Below are positions 56,210 through 64,000 of a stretch of 64,000 bases of DNA, piece by piece. The translations under genes and the position numbers were made by a program. Positions within the stretch are counted from its first letter, which is position 1, and each line of letters starts with the position of its first letter. Origin of the DNA: Leptolyngbya sp. Cla-17 (GTDB taxonomy: Bacteria > Cyanobacteriota > Cyanobacteriia > Leptolyngbyales > Leptolyngbyaceae); the NCBI RefSeq assembly GCF_016807185.1, contig NZ_JAEVYN010000003.1, forward strand, positions 310,001-374,000, written 5' to 3'. The notes beneath the pieces are model-generated. The model was given only the letters and a program-made list of their open reading frames with translations. It had not been told where the DNA came from and did no database searches.

Positions 56210-56380
56210 TTGTGCTGGCAGCCCATCAAAACGATCGCCGCTTCATCCATAGCCCGATGGCAATTAAACACCAGCAGTATGAGCAGCGACCCCCATACCT
56301 TGAGCGCAATAAACTTGAGAAGATATTCAACCAATCGTGCAGTCATCGCTTGAAGCAGCGCTTCGATGAAAATACTGATA
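56206..56380 (-). pseudogene. small hydrophobic gene interrupted by IS630
   Basis: A reverse-strand frame enters from the IS630 junction at 56380 and reads EALLQAMTARLVEYLLKFIA, LKVWGSLLILLVFNCHRAMD to TGA at 56206. The 5' part must lie beyond the IS (57,525 onward), but the frame there does not match cleanly. The hydrophobic motif resembles the neighbouring 55,970-56,209 frame. It is probably a gene disrupted by the insertion. Confidence 0.4.
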
Positions 56381-57522
56381 CCAATTTAAATTGAGTAAGC
56401 GGCAAATGGACTAGACTGAGCGGAGTTGTTTGGAGAGTCTAGTCATGGCAGGTGTAACGTCAATAGACGTGAAAGAAAGTTTGGATGACTTAGCTCAACA
56501 GTTGCGGCAAGCCGAAACGCCAAGCGCTAAAGAACGATTGCAAGTGCTCTACTGGTTGAAACAAGAGAATGCGCCGAGCATTAGTGCGATTGCCAAAGCG
56601 GTCGGGAAACATCGAAACACGGTGCAAAGCTGGCTATTGATGTATCGCACTGGAGGAGTGGGGGCGATGCTAGAAATCAAGAAATCGCCGGGGGGAGTGC
56701 GAGTGATACCCCAATGGGCAGAGGATGCTTTGGCAAAGCGGTTACGACAGAGACACGGCTTTCAAAGTTATGGAGCAGTACAACAGTGGTTGGCAGAAAC
56801 CTTGGGAGTAGAAGCGGAGTATCACGCGGTCTACCAAATGACCCGCTATCGGCTCAAAGCCAAGCTAAAGGTTGCTCGTCCTCAAAATTGCCAGCAGGAT
56901 AGTGAACAGCGATCTGCTTTTAAGCAAACCTCAAGGGCGACCTCAGCTTGCTGAGTCAGTATGCTCGCCACCGGGGGCAGGATGAACGTCCCATTCGCTA
57001 TTTTGCTCAGGATGAGAGTCGTTTTGGACTGCATACTCTGATGGGACGATTGATCACGGCGTGTGGCATCAAACCGATTGGGCAGTGGCAGTGGTTGTTC
57101 AAAGCGTTCTGGCTCTACGGGGCGGTTGAACCTGCCACGGGAGAGTCCTTTTTTCTGCAATTTTCTCATGTTGATACCGAGTGTTATCAACGATTCTTGA
57201 ATGAATTTTCCAACGCTTATCCGGATAGTCTGAACGTCTTGCAAGTGGATAACGGGCGGTTTCACAAGGGTAAAGCGTTGGTGGTGCCAGAGAACATCAT
57301 CTTGTTATTCCAACCGCCTTACTGCCCTGAGCTAAATCCTATTGAGAGGTTGTGGGAACATCTCAAGGCAAGTTTGAAGTGGGCTGCGTTCAAAACGCTC
57401 GACCAACTACAAGTCAAAATCGATCAACTCCTGGCTGAGTTAACACCACAAGTAATTGCTTCTCTCACAGGTTATTCCTTTATCCTGGATGCCCTATCTG
57501 CCTTGAATACTGTTTAAATTGG
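56381..57522. mobile_element. third IS630-family element
   Basis: This 1,142-bp element lies between TA dinucleotides (56379-56380 and 57523-57524). The ends CCAATTTAAATTG and, on the reverse strand, CCAATTTAAACAG form inverted repeats. It encodes a two-frame transposase different from the other two IS630 elements. Confidence 0.75.
56430..57517 (+). CDS. IS630 transposase, two frames with -1 shift
   Basis: OrfA (56430-56954) is a HTH protein: LKQENAPSISAIAKAVGKHR, NTVQSWLLMYRTGGVG, RLRQRHGFQSYGAVQQWLAE. OrfB (from about 56,924 to 57517) has the DDE domain: IRYFAQDESRFGLHTLMGR (first Asp), LNVLQVDNGRFHKGKALVVP (second), PYCPELNPIERLWEHLKASL (Glu). At TTTTAAGC (56918-56925) a -1 shift joins SAFK in orfA to ANLKGDLSLLSQYARHR in orfB. 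This would be programmed frameshifting or a natural indel. The joined protein has about 360 residues. Confidence 0.75.
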
Positions 57523-57524
57523 TA

Positions 57525-57890
57525 TGAGGATAGAGTCAGAAGAACTGGTGATCAGGTTGGGTTCAACATAGGGTGTACCCCCTTCGGTTTCGTCCCAGAA
57601 GATAATGATCGCCCTAACCGAATAAGCTCCCGAAAAGATTCATTATCAGGAGCTTAATTGCACAGAGGGATAGTTTTATGCTGCCATATCGCCATCATCA
57701 ATCAATCCCTGCTCTCTCAAAGCCGCATCACCCGCTGACCGAACAAACCCTTGAGGTCTTTCACCTGTAGTACTTTTGTTGTCTCTGCCAATAGGTAGAT
57801 ATTTATGGTTCAAAACCACAACCTGCGAGGGAGGGTTCAGCAAAGATGTTGGTCTATCGTGTTGTTCAAAGCAAGCAAGGAGAAACGATT
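57525..57890. other. intergenic region with an RHH-like gene remnant
   Basis: 366 bases without an intact gene. On the reverse strand, 57676-57770 encodes ERPQGFVRSAGDAALREQGL, IDDGDMAA and a stop, the end of a small protein whose start is missing. It resembles the fragment at 39,995-40,255. The promoter for the exported protein at 57,891 should be near 57,780-57,870. Confidence 0.35.
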
Positions 57891-58352
57891 ATGATTCCAC
57901 CTGCATCTGCTCAAAAATGGGTAATGCTAACAACGGCTGCTCTGTTGCCACTCGGGCTAGTGGGAATGGATTTAGAACACAAGGTTCAAGCCAGTCAGAC
58001 TAGGTCATTTAACAATTCTGCTCTACCAAACGGCGTTTATCTCTACAGCAATACGCCTCAGCCCGACCAGCTTTTGAACAACTACGTCCTGTTTCAGCAC
58101 CAGAATGGTAAGGTTGTCGGTGCTTTTTACTCACCTCGATCAGAGTTCTCCTGTTTTGTCGGTGAAATTCAGGGAAGTCGCTTAGATGTGGAAGCGACGA
58201 TGAATGGAGATTCTCGTCCAGTCGAAGCAGATACCTCCCTCGTTGGGTTGCATTCGATCTCGACTTTCAGCGCCAACGATCAACGCATTCTCTCGATGTG
58301 TCAACAATCTGATACCGCACGAGGGGCATCGATGCTCGCAGCTCCTCTGTAG
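57891..58352 (+). CDS. exported hypothetical protein
   Basis: The ATG at 57891 follows AAGGAGAAACG, a strong ribosome-binding site, so the longer frame from 57846 is rejected. The 153-residue protein has a signal peptide (WVMLTTAALLPLGLVGMDL, cleavage near VQASQ) and a beta-rich mature part: LPNGVYLYSNTPQPDQLLNN, YVLFQHQNGKVVGAFYSPRS, EFSCFVGEIQGSRLDVEATM. This looks like a small cyanobacterial periplasmic or lipocalin-like family, but I do not recognise it. Confidence 0.65.
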   Translation: MIPPASAQKWVMLTTAALLPLGLVGMDLEHKVQASQTRSFNNSALPNGVYLYSNTPQPDQLLNNYVLFQHQNGKVVGAFYSPRSEFSCFVGEIQGSRLDVEATMNGDSRPVEADTSLVGLHSISTFSANDQRILSMCQQSDTARGASMLAAPL

Positions 58353-58502
58353 AATCGTGCTTTTACTCCAGAGTCAACTTTCATAATAGTCGCGATTGCT
58401 GGAGCAGTAGTCCTCTTGAGCGATTGCAGATTTGAAATACTTTGAAAAATTTGCGGCTGAGCGATCGCAAAGGACTCTTCTATTAATTTCAGTTAAACCA
58501 TC
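58353..58502. other. intergenic, no gene seen
   Basis: 150 bases between two small forward genes. It contains a GCGATCGC site and no clear hairpin. Confidence 0.25.
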
Positions 58503-58751
58503 ATGAGACAAACGACAAAACCTAAAACGGTTGAGAATTTAGATTATCTGAAGGGCTATCGGGATGGCATCCGACAAGGCAGGATGGCCACCCGCTCTCG
58601 TTCAGGAGACGGGCTTTTGGGTGCGCTACTGGCCATCGCGTTGATTGCTGGCGTTAGCTATGCTGGTTACAGCTATGCCACCACTGGCACAGCGATTCCG
58701 TCAGGGATTGATCTTAGGGGGCTGGTATCGCAATCTGATTCTGCTCAATGA
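58503..58751 (+). CDS. small membrane protein
   Basis: This 82-residue protein has an N-terminal motif VENLDYLKGYRDGIRQGR, similar to NLHYLKGYAEG in the gene at 2,273-2,638. One membrane segment (GLLGALLAIALIAGVSYAGYS) follows, and a short Gly/Ser C-terminus. Start at ATG 58503. It lies 52 bases upstream of the pentapeptide gene and may be in the same operon. Function unknown. Confidence 0.6.
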   Translation: MRQTTKPKTVENLDYLKGYRDGIRQGRMATRSRSGDGLLGALLAIALIAGVSYAGYSYATTGTAIPSGIDLRGLVSQSDSAQ

Positions 58752-58803
58752 GATTGTGTGAAGAACAAAACTCACTTGGATAGAGCTGTAACCAGGAGGA
58801 CAT

Positions 58804-59334
58804 ATGGACGTTGAAGAAATCTTAATCCAATATGCTGAAGGACGGCGAGATTTCACCGCAGTGAAGCTAAGTGAAGCCAATTTAGCAGCAACCGATCTGA
58901 GTCATATCATCTTGAACCATGCCGACTTGAACGGTGCAAATTTGACTCAAGCCAATCTCAGCCATGCCAGTTTAAGTCAGGCAGATTTGAATGGAGCCAA
59001 CCTAAAGGATGCGAATTTGAGTGGCGCAAATCTGAATGGTGCCGTTTTAGAGGGCGCAATTTTGGAGGGAGCAACATTGGACAATGCTGACCTGAGCCAC
59101 TCTGAGATGGCACTATCGAAGTTGATTGACGCAAGTTTAAGTCAGGCAAATTTAGCAGAGGCTAATTTGAACGCGGCAAATTTAGACCGCGCAGATTTGA
59201 GACAGGCGGACTTGGCGATCGCCGATCTCTCCCACGCGAATCTACATCAAGCAGATTTAGACCAGACGAACCTCAGTGGTGCTAATCTGGACGGGGCAAA
59301 TTTAGCCGGAACCGTTTTGGACGAAGATGCGTAA
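58804..59334 (+). CDS. pentapeptide repeat protein
   Basis: 176 residues preceded by a strong ribosome-binding site (AGGAGGACAT). After an N-terminal QYAEGRRDFTAVKLSEANLA, the rest is about 26 tandem A(D/N)LxX repeats (LNHADLNGANLTQANLSHAS, LSQANLAEANLNAANLDRAD). Such proteins form right-handed quadrilateral beta-helices. Some mimic DNA (gyrase protection), but in cyanobacteria most have unknown, often regulatory or structural roles. No membrane segment or other domain is fused to it. Confidence 0.9.
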   Translation: MDVEEILIQYAEGRRDFTAVKLSEANLAATDLSHIILNHADLNGANLTQANLSHASLSQADLNGANLKDANLSGANLNGAVLEGAILEGATLDNADLSHSEMALSKLIDASLSQANLAEANLNAANLDRADLRQADLAIADLSHANLHQADLDQTNLSGANLDGANLAGTVLDEDA

Positions 59335-59432
59335 TGAACGGAGGTGAGTATGCTTGAGTGCAGCCGCTTGGTGAGCCACCTCGTCAAAGAAGTCTAACCA
59401 GAAACACATTAGAGCTAGCCGTAACAGTTTTC

Positions 59433-59542
59433 AGGACTTAAGCACTTGCGCCTTCAAATTGAGATCCTCCCTAACCCTTCTTAAGAGGGGGAACCTTAAA
59501 AGCTCATTAAAAAGGGGTTTAGGAATCTCTTGCGTAAGTCCT
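59433..59542. repeat. 110-bp MITE with AGGACTTA-type ends
   Basis: The left end AGGACTTAAGCA (59433-59444) and right end TGCGTAAGTCCT (59531-59542) form an inverted repeat with one mismatch. The ends are the same as at 55,802-55,901 but the core differs (CTTCTTAAGAGGGGGAACC). It is a second member of the family. Confidence 0.75.
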
Positions 59543-59591
59543 AGTTTCTTGAAAAGTGTTTACATCGCCAGAGATTAGTTCAGGTTTCAAA

Positions 59592-59807
59592 ATGGTTACT
59601 TTATTGGATTATCTACTACCCATATCAAGGCACCTCAAACTCGATCGCAGCCAACAATTAAGCGCTACAACGGCTATCGATCCTTCCATGAATATCCGGC
59701 ATACTTGCCCCTGTTGTTCTAGGGTTTTGCTACGCCACATGCGTTTGGATGGGCTTTACTGGCGTTGTGCCCATTGTCATCAGGACATGCCTATTTTATT
59801 AAGTTAA
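59592..59807 (+). CDS. small protein with CxxC zinc-ribbon-like motifs
   Basis: The start is taken as ATG 59592 (MVTLLDYLLPISRHLKLDRS), giving 71 residues; ATG 59691 would give a minimal ribbon. The C-terminal part has two pairs of Cys with His: CPCCSRVLLRHM and RCAHCHQD, suggesting a zinc ribbon. The first part is helical. It lies 74 bases upstream of a 105-residue gene in the same direction. The pair may be one unit. Function unknown. Confidence 0.45.
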   Translation: MVTLLDYLLPISRHLKLDRSQQLSATTAIDPSMNIRHTCPCCSRVLLRHMRLDGLYWRCAHCHQDMPILLS

Positions 59808-59881
59808 CGGCGATCGCTCTAAAAGTCGTCTTTGGGTTATCCACAGTCTTACATCCACAGTTTTTATATTTAGAGGTGAAC

Positions 59882-60199
59882 ATGTCCCAGGGCTTAGTCA
59901 ATCTAACATTGCCAGCAGTTCTTCAAGAGATTGAGTATGTCTTAGAGGAATACCCTGAACATCCTTATCAAGCCGCTTTTTTATTGCCTGAACTGCACCA
60001 AAGGCTGGTTGCCCACATTCTCAGTAATGTCCCCAACTACTACATTGTCCAAGGGGTACAAGAACCATTTGACCAATCTAAATACCCCTCTCTCCCTATA
60101 CAAGAGCGATTACAAATGGAATTGGTCGTTCGTGCCAGTATTCTGCATGTCCTGCGCGAAAACGCCGACTGGCTGAGCTGCAATTTGCCCCGCGTTTAG
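59882..60199 (+). CDS. hypothetical cyanobacterial protein
   Basis: The ATG at 59882 begins MSQGLVNLTLPAVLQEIEYV, so the longer frame from 59765 is rejected. 105 residues: EEYPEHPYQAAFLLPELHQR, LVAHILSNVPNYYIVQGVQE, then a helical C-terminus with RLQMELVVRASILHVLREN. It resembles a conserved small cyanobacterial family without known function. It has no membrane segment or signal peptide. Confidence 0.6.
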   Translation: MSQGLVNLTLPAVLQEIEYVLEEYPEHPYQAAFLLPELHQRLVAHILSNVPNYYIVQGVQEPFDQSKYPSLPIQERLQMELVVRASILHVLRENADWLSCNLPRV

Positions 60200-60769
60200 A
60201 TTGTCTTGATTTTTGTCTCAGTCAAGGTTGCACCCTCTAGCGCCCCCCATCCTTTGAGCACAAAAACTTGAGAAGATATTCAACCAATCGCGCGGCAAGT
60301 AGGCGTAAAGGTATCGAAGCTGCATCCAAGTGCCACGCAACCGCTGTAATGCTTCAGTATCAACGAATCCAGCAAAAAAACCTCGAAATTTGAAACTTGC
60401 CCATAAATGATGGCTGGGTTGCTCAGGAATTTAACGGTAGAATCAGCCTTTCACACCCTTTTCGCGTAAAAACTTGCCCGTAAATAGGTATTTCTTGGGA
60501 TGTTTTGGCTAAATCGTGGAATTTTTTCTGTAATCCTTGCATAGTAAAGCTTTCAGACGCTACGTGGCACTTCGTTGCAGCTATGCTACCTTTGCCCCAT
60601 CAAGTGGCAACCCGGCGGTGGTTTTGAACAAGGTGAATTTTTGTTACGCTCGATGGACGTTGGGCTGTCGGCACAACGACGGTGGTGAAAAGACCAGATG
60701 TGGCACGGGGAGAACTTGCGGGACCAAGTTGGGGACTAGCAAGCAATTAGAGAATTGCGAAGGAAGGGG
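60200..60769. other. long intergenic region with degenerate sequence
   Basis: 570 bases without an intact gene. 60,263-60,290 (AAACTTGAGAAGATATTCAA) matches 56,318-56,340, a trace of the small hydrophobic gene family. The rest, to the 3' end of the kinase gene, holds only short frames with stops. No RNA gene or repeat was recognised. Confidence 0.35.
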
Positions 60770-62203
60770 TTAATCTTTTCCCTTTCCTTTAGCGTTGTCT
60801 TTCTCCTGCTCCTTGGCCGCTTTCTCATCCTCTCGTTGTTGTTCCTCCTGTTTCTTCTGGGCTTCTCTTATCTGCTCCTCAGTTTTCTTCTGAGCTTCTT
60901 GCGCTTGTTCAGCTTCCTGAGGATTGACTGGTTCCGGTTGCCCCACCTCTGGAAGTGGGATGGCATTATCGGTTGGCTCCACCTCTGGAAGTGGGATGGC
61001 ATCATCGGTTGGAGGGGATGGTTCTACCGTGCTAGGGGATGGGGATGGTACGGGACTGGGTAACTCAGAATCCCTTGGAGGAATCGCTTCAGGGCGAGTG
61101 GGCTGACTGGGGGGCACCGGCGTTGGAGAAGAGGGAGATGTGGTTGTAGCTGTGGTTGGAGAAGCAGTCGCATTGGGATCTGGAACAGGTTGTTGCGGTC
61201 TTGCCAAAATTGCTCCAATGATTGCGGCTGTCGCTAATGCGGCTACTCCCATAGGCAACCAGGTTTGCCAGATGGGTCTACTTACCTTAGGGGTGATTGC
61301 AGGCTTTCCCTCAGACAAACTCGCGCGACCAGGAGACACACGCAACGTTGCCATTTGGCTTGTTGCTCCGGTTAGGGCGGTTGTTCCAGAGGGGAGAATG
61401 GGTAACAGCTTGAGCCAATCATCAATACTGGCAGGTCGATTGTGAGAGTCTACGGCCATGCCCCGAATCACTGCTTGATTCGTTGCGGCGCTCAACTCTG
61501 GACGCAAATCACGTGGTACGGATAAGGGTTGGCGCTCTCGCAAAATCGAGGCAACCGGAACTTGAGCCGTGAGTAAAGTGTAGAGGGTAGCCGCTAACCC
61601 ATACACATCGCTTGTGGGCGATCTCTTCTCCTGTTGGAGATATTGCTCAATGGGAGCATAACCAGGGGAGACCAAACCTGTATGCGTTTGAGTTTCCCCT
61701 GGAGAAAATTCACGAGCAATCCCAAAATCAATCAGGACGACTTGATCAGTCCCCTGCCGCAGAATCAAGTTTTGCGGCTTGACATCGCGGTGCAGCAGTC
61801 CATTTTGATGAACGACTTTTAAGGCAGAGCCGATCTGACGGGTGTAATGGATTGCGGTTACTTCGGGTAAGGGAGTGTCAGGAAGGACTAGGGTATCGAG
61901 GGTTTGTCCTGGGACATACTCCATGACGATGAAGGGAAGATCATCCTCAACAAAGAAGTCGAGCACTCTAACAATATTCGGGTGTACACAAAGGGCCAGT
62001 CGCTTCGCTTCTGCCTGAAACTGTTGTTGTGACTGAGCAAATTGTGGGTCTTTGCGAAATGAGTCATTCAGCGTCTTAACCACGACCGTTTGTTCCAACG
62101 AGTGCAATCTAGCACGATAGGTAATGCCGAACCCGCCATGCCCAAGTTCGTGAGCGAGTGTATACTTGCCGTTCTGCAACTGTTTTCCAACAAGAATTCC
62201 CAT
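60770..62203 (-). CDS. membrane serine/threonine protein kinase with proline- and charge-rich tail
   Basis: A 477-residue Hanks-type kinase. The kinase domain (about 12-265) has the Gly-loop HELGHGGFGITYRA near 20, VVVKTL (Lys near 42), HRDVKPQNLIL near 141, VLIDFGIARE near 162 and SPGYAPIEQY. A membrane segment follows (LPMGVAALATAAIIGAILA near residues 318-336). The rest is a Pro/Ser/Thr-rich external region with two near copies of DDAIPLPEVEP, then a highly charged KKTEEQIREAQKKQEEQQRE tail. It is similar to the Spk kinases of cyanobacteria. It phosphorylates Ser/Thr of unknown targets, unrelated to the PknG-type kinase. Start ATG 62203. Confidence 0.9.
   Translation of the reverse strand: MGILVGKQLQNGKYTLAHELGHGGFGITYRARLHSLEQTVVVKTLNDSFRKDPQFAQSQQQFQAEAKRLALCVHPNIVRVLDFFVEDDLPFIVMEYVPGQTLDTLVLPDTPLPEVTAIHYTRQIGSALKVVHQNGLLHRDVKPQNLILRQGTDQVVLIDFGIAREFSPGETQTHTGLVSPGYAPIEQYLQQEKRSPTSDVYGLAATLYTLLTAQVPVASILRERQPLSVPRDLRPELSAATNQAVIRGMAVDSHNRPASIDDWLKLLPILPSGTTALTGATSQMATLRVSPGRASLSEGKPAITPKVSRPIWQTWLPMGVAALATAAIIGAILARPQQPVPDPNATASPTTATTTSPSSPTPVPPSQPTRPEAIPPRDSELPSPVPSPSPSTVEPSPPTDDAIPLPEVEPTDNAIPLPEVGQPEPVNPQEAEQAQEAQKKTEEQIREAQKKQEEQQREDEKAAKEQEKDNAKGKGKD
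60930..61013. repeat. 36-base tandem repeat inside the kinase gene
   Basis: The sequence CCACCTCTGGAAGTGGGATG is found twice, 36 bases apart, within a tract that gives the repeated PLPEV(E/G) segments of the kinase's external region. Copy number may vary. Confidence 0.65.
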
Positions 62204-62621
62204 ACAGTTTCTAAGTAATACTTGGGGCTAAATATATGTTAGAAATTACGACGAATGACTGCTTCTAATAAATAGAGCAAGTTATTCAACAATGAATCAT
62301 ATTCTTGTTAAAGTCTTCTATCGGAGAATCGAGCTATAAACTAAGAATTCTGACTGAACCAGAAGATCAGCGCAGACGACACCGATTGCGCATTACGCTT
62401 TGGTTTGAAAACCACTGTCGGATGCTGGATCACAAGTTTAGGCGTGAAACCGCTAGGCAATTGGTAAAGGCAGTTTAAGGCTTTTTGGATTCATGGGGTA
62501 GTAAAGCCGACCATCGGAGAGCAGTTCTTCCTCCACTCCAGGCAGGCGCGTCTCTCGGGTGGCGGATTGACAGCGCCTGAAACCTCACCGAAACTCGTAA
62601 TCATATTGAACTTTATAAATT
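62204..62621. other. divergent region with a coding-like fragment
   Basis: 418 bases between the kinase (reverse) and the XRE regulator gene (forward). A forward frame at 62,341-62,478 has coding-like composition (ILTEPEDQRRRHRLRITLWF, ENHCRMLDHKFRRETARQLV, KAV stop) without a start codon, perhaps a gene remnant. The promoter for the regulator should be within 62,540-62,620. Confidence 0.3.
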
Positions 62622-62921
62622 GTGAGTGCCATGGCGTTTCATCAGGACTATCTAGGGGTCGAACAACCAGCCATTGGCCAACTGATTCGAGAGCTGCGGC
62701 AAACCTTGCAGCTCACTCAAGAGAAGTTTGCCGCACAACTGGGCGTCAGCTTCCCCACAATCAATCGCTGGGAAAACGGACATGCCACTCCTTCACCCTT
62801 AGCCCTAAAACAAATTGAACTTTTGCTGCACCAGTTAGCGGAGTCACCCGCGATGACGTTGCGAACACGCAGCCAGGCGAGCCAAGGCAAAGACGTTCCT
62901 TTCAAGACGCTCAAAGCATGA
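62622..62921 (+). CDS. XRE-family helix-turn-helix regulator
   Basis: A 99-residue protein starting at GTG 62622 (ATG 62631 is an alternative). An XRE-type HTH covers about 20-75: GQLIRELRQTLQLTQEKFAA, QLGVSFPTINRWENGHATPS, ALKQIELLLHQL. The C-terminus is short and basic. It overlaps the following PAS-domain sensor gene by 4 bases (ATGA), so both are translationally coupled. It may act as a DNA-binding output or as a regulator of the sensor. Confidence 0.85.
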   Translation: MSAMAFHQDYLGVEQPAIGQLIRELRQTLQLTQEKFAAQLGVSFPTINRWENGHATPSPLALKQIELLLHQLAESPAMTLRTRSQASQGKDVPFKTLKA

Positions 62922-64000
62922 GAGGAGAGGAACCCTTGGAACGGCCGGAAGCCCTCTTTGTGGGCGGTGGTGAGATGAGTACCTTCCTGAGATCGCACGA
63001 CTGGTCACAAACGCCCCTGGGCGACATCGAAACGTGGACAGACGACCTGAAAATGGCGGTGCAGCTTCGGTTGGCAAAACTCGACCAAAACCAGCAGTCA
63101 GAGAAAACGCCTATAGAAACCGAGCCACAGCAACCCTACAACAGCAACCCCACAGCACCCGTTCAACCTACCCGTGCGTCAGCCGAGTGGCGCGAATTGG
63201 AAGCAAAATACCGCACATTGTTGGAGTCGCTTGATGAAGGCTTCTGCCGCTGCGAACTGCTGTTTGATGAGCACGGTGCACCCACTGATTATCGCTTTCT
63301 TGAAGTGAATGCGGCATTTGAGCGGCTCACCGGAGTGGAGCAAGCGACTGGTAAAACGATGCGGGAATTGGTGCCCGAGCATGAAGCCTACTGGTCTGAG
63401 ATCTATGGCAGAGTTGTGCAAACCAGGGAACCTGTTCGCTTTGAGCAGCAAGCGATCGCCATGAACTGTTGGTTTGATGTCTACGCCTTTTGCGTCGGTG
63501 AGCCACAAAGCCATCAGTTTGCCGTCTTGTTTACCAACATTAGCGAGACAAAGCGCATCGAAGCCGAGCGCCAAAGAGTTGAGCAGGAACGCGCTCGCTT
63601 TCTTGCCATCGGGTCAGATCTGCAAGTCATCACGGGCAGCAACGGCTATTTCCGATGGGTCAGCCCTGCCTTTGAGCGCATTCTCGGCTGGACACCCGCC
63701 GAAATGACATCTCGCCCCTGGACGTATTTTGTTCATCCAGACGATATCCCTGCATCTGTTGCGGAAAGCGTCCGCGTGTTGTCTGGCAGCGCAACGTTTG
63801 CCTTTGAAAATCGCTATCGGCACAAAGACGGCTCCTACCGCTGGTTGCTCTGGAGAGCGCAGCCGCACCTAGAAGCACAAGTGCTTTACGGAGCGGCGGT
63901 GGATATCACTGATCGCAAACAGGCAGAAGTTGCCCTGCGTCAATCGGAAGCACACTATCGCCAGTTGTTCGAGTCGATCGACGAAGGCTTTTGCACGGTT
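62918..64000 (+). CDS. PAS-domain sensor protein, 3' end outside the window
   Basis: From ATG 62918, overlapping the XRE stop, the frame is open to the end of the window (361 codons). The N-terminus has STFLRSHDWSQTPLGDIETW, a motif typical of sensor proteins with PAS and GAF domains. PAS 1 (about 85-210) has ELEAKYRTLLESLDEGFCRC and EVNAAFERLTGVEQATGKTM; PAS 2 (about 220-345) has WVSPAFERILGWTPAEM and RHKDGSYRWLLWRA, then ITDRKQAEVALRQSEAHYRQ. A third PAS begins at the window edge. Such proteins usually end in a histidine kinase; that part is not seen. The sequence carries no membrane segment. Confidence 0.85.
   Translation, partial: MRGEEPLERPEALFVGGGEMSTFLRSHDWSQTPLGDIETWTDDLKMAVQLRLAKLDQNQQSEKTPIETEPQQPYNSNPTAPVQPTRASAEWRELEAKYRTLLESLDEGFCRCELLFDEHGAPTDYRFLEVNAAFERLTGVEQATGKTMRELVPEHEAYWSEIYGRVVQTREPVRFEQQAIAMNCWFDVYAFCVGEPQSHQFAVLFTNISETKRIEAERQRVEQERARFLAIGSDLQVITGSNGYFRWVSPAFERILGWTPAEMTSRPWTYFVHPDDIPASVAESVRVLSGSATFAFENRYRHKDGSYRWLLWRAQPHLEAQVLYGAAVDITDRKQAEVALRQSEAHYRQLFESIDEGFCTV

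Noticed and set aside
63179..63878. Reverse-strand frames inside the PAS sensor gene
   Set aside because: The forward frame has clear PAS motifs and is open to the window end; the others are shadows.
1..64000. CRISPR arrays, tRNA or rRNA genes
   Set aside because: I looked for regularly spaced repeats and for TTCGA-type T-loop signatures with cloverleaf context and found none that held; a covariance-model scan would be decisive.

Overview
The window looks cyanobacterial. The palindrome GCGATCGC (HIP1-type) recurs throughout on both strands, and several families are typical of filamentous cyanobacteria: XisH/XisI, Ycf46/Ycf35-type proteins, a short KdpD, PEP-CTERM, pentapeptide and TPR-CHAT proteins. 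All calls come from reading the sequence; no database was searched. It could be a large plasmid or a plastic chromosomal region. A replication-type winged-helix gene, a co-directional block with an FtsK/coupling-protein-like ATPase, and many IS elements favour plasmid-like or accessory DNA.

Layout. 1-10,060: a partial gene, a broken small gene, a replication-like gene (-), and a forward block of small membrane or DNA-binding proteins ending in a 989-residue coiled-coil ATPase and an SH3-like exported protein. 10,165-12,969: an xisH-xisI pair in which xisH is split by a 2,059-bp IS200/IS605 element. Removing the element restores a 141-residue XisH exactly. The element carries a ribbon-helix-helix/GIY-YIG passenger gene. 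12,981-19,260: a CrtQ-like FAD oxidoreductase, a possible HARE-HTH protein, and a reverse-strand operon of DUF1257 (Ycf35-like), DUF2997, a Ycf46-like AAA+ ATPase and a WGR protein. 19,572-26,713: small genes of unknown function, cut by a second IS605-type element. Several are broken by in-frame stops or frameshifts. Two paralogous basic proteins sit divergently at the heads of the two reverse-strand blocks.

26,942-31,480 is an IS island: an IS256-type element, two IS630-type elements with A8 frameshift sites and a 248-bp MITE. It has truncated a cNMP-binding/thioredoxin-reductase-like gene. 31,808-39,856 is a potassium module: kdpA-kdpB-kdpF-like-kdpC-short kdpD on the reverse strand, facing a divergent histidine kinase and NarL-type regulator. 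40,390-45,992 holds a frameshifted TPR-CHAT gene and a degenerate acetamidase.

46,146-54,385 is an intact six-gene signalling operon: a helical protein, a PknG-type kinase, a zinc-ribbon PP2C phosphatase, a vWA protein, a zinc-ribbon FHA protein and a four-TM GlnX-like sensor. It resembles the actinobacterial PknG/GarA/GlnX circuit, without an adjacent GlnH. 54,386-64,000 contains MITEs, a frameshifted PEP-CTERM gene, a third IS630 element, small exported or pentapeptide proteins, a membrane Ser/Thr kinase, and an XRE regulator overlapping a PAS-domain sensor gene that runs off the end.

The number of interrupted genes is notable. It may reflect a decaying accessory replicon, or partly uncorrected indels in the assembly. 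No tRNA, rRNA or CRISPR array was recognised.
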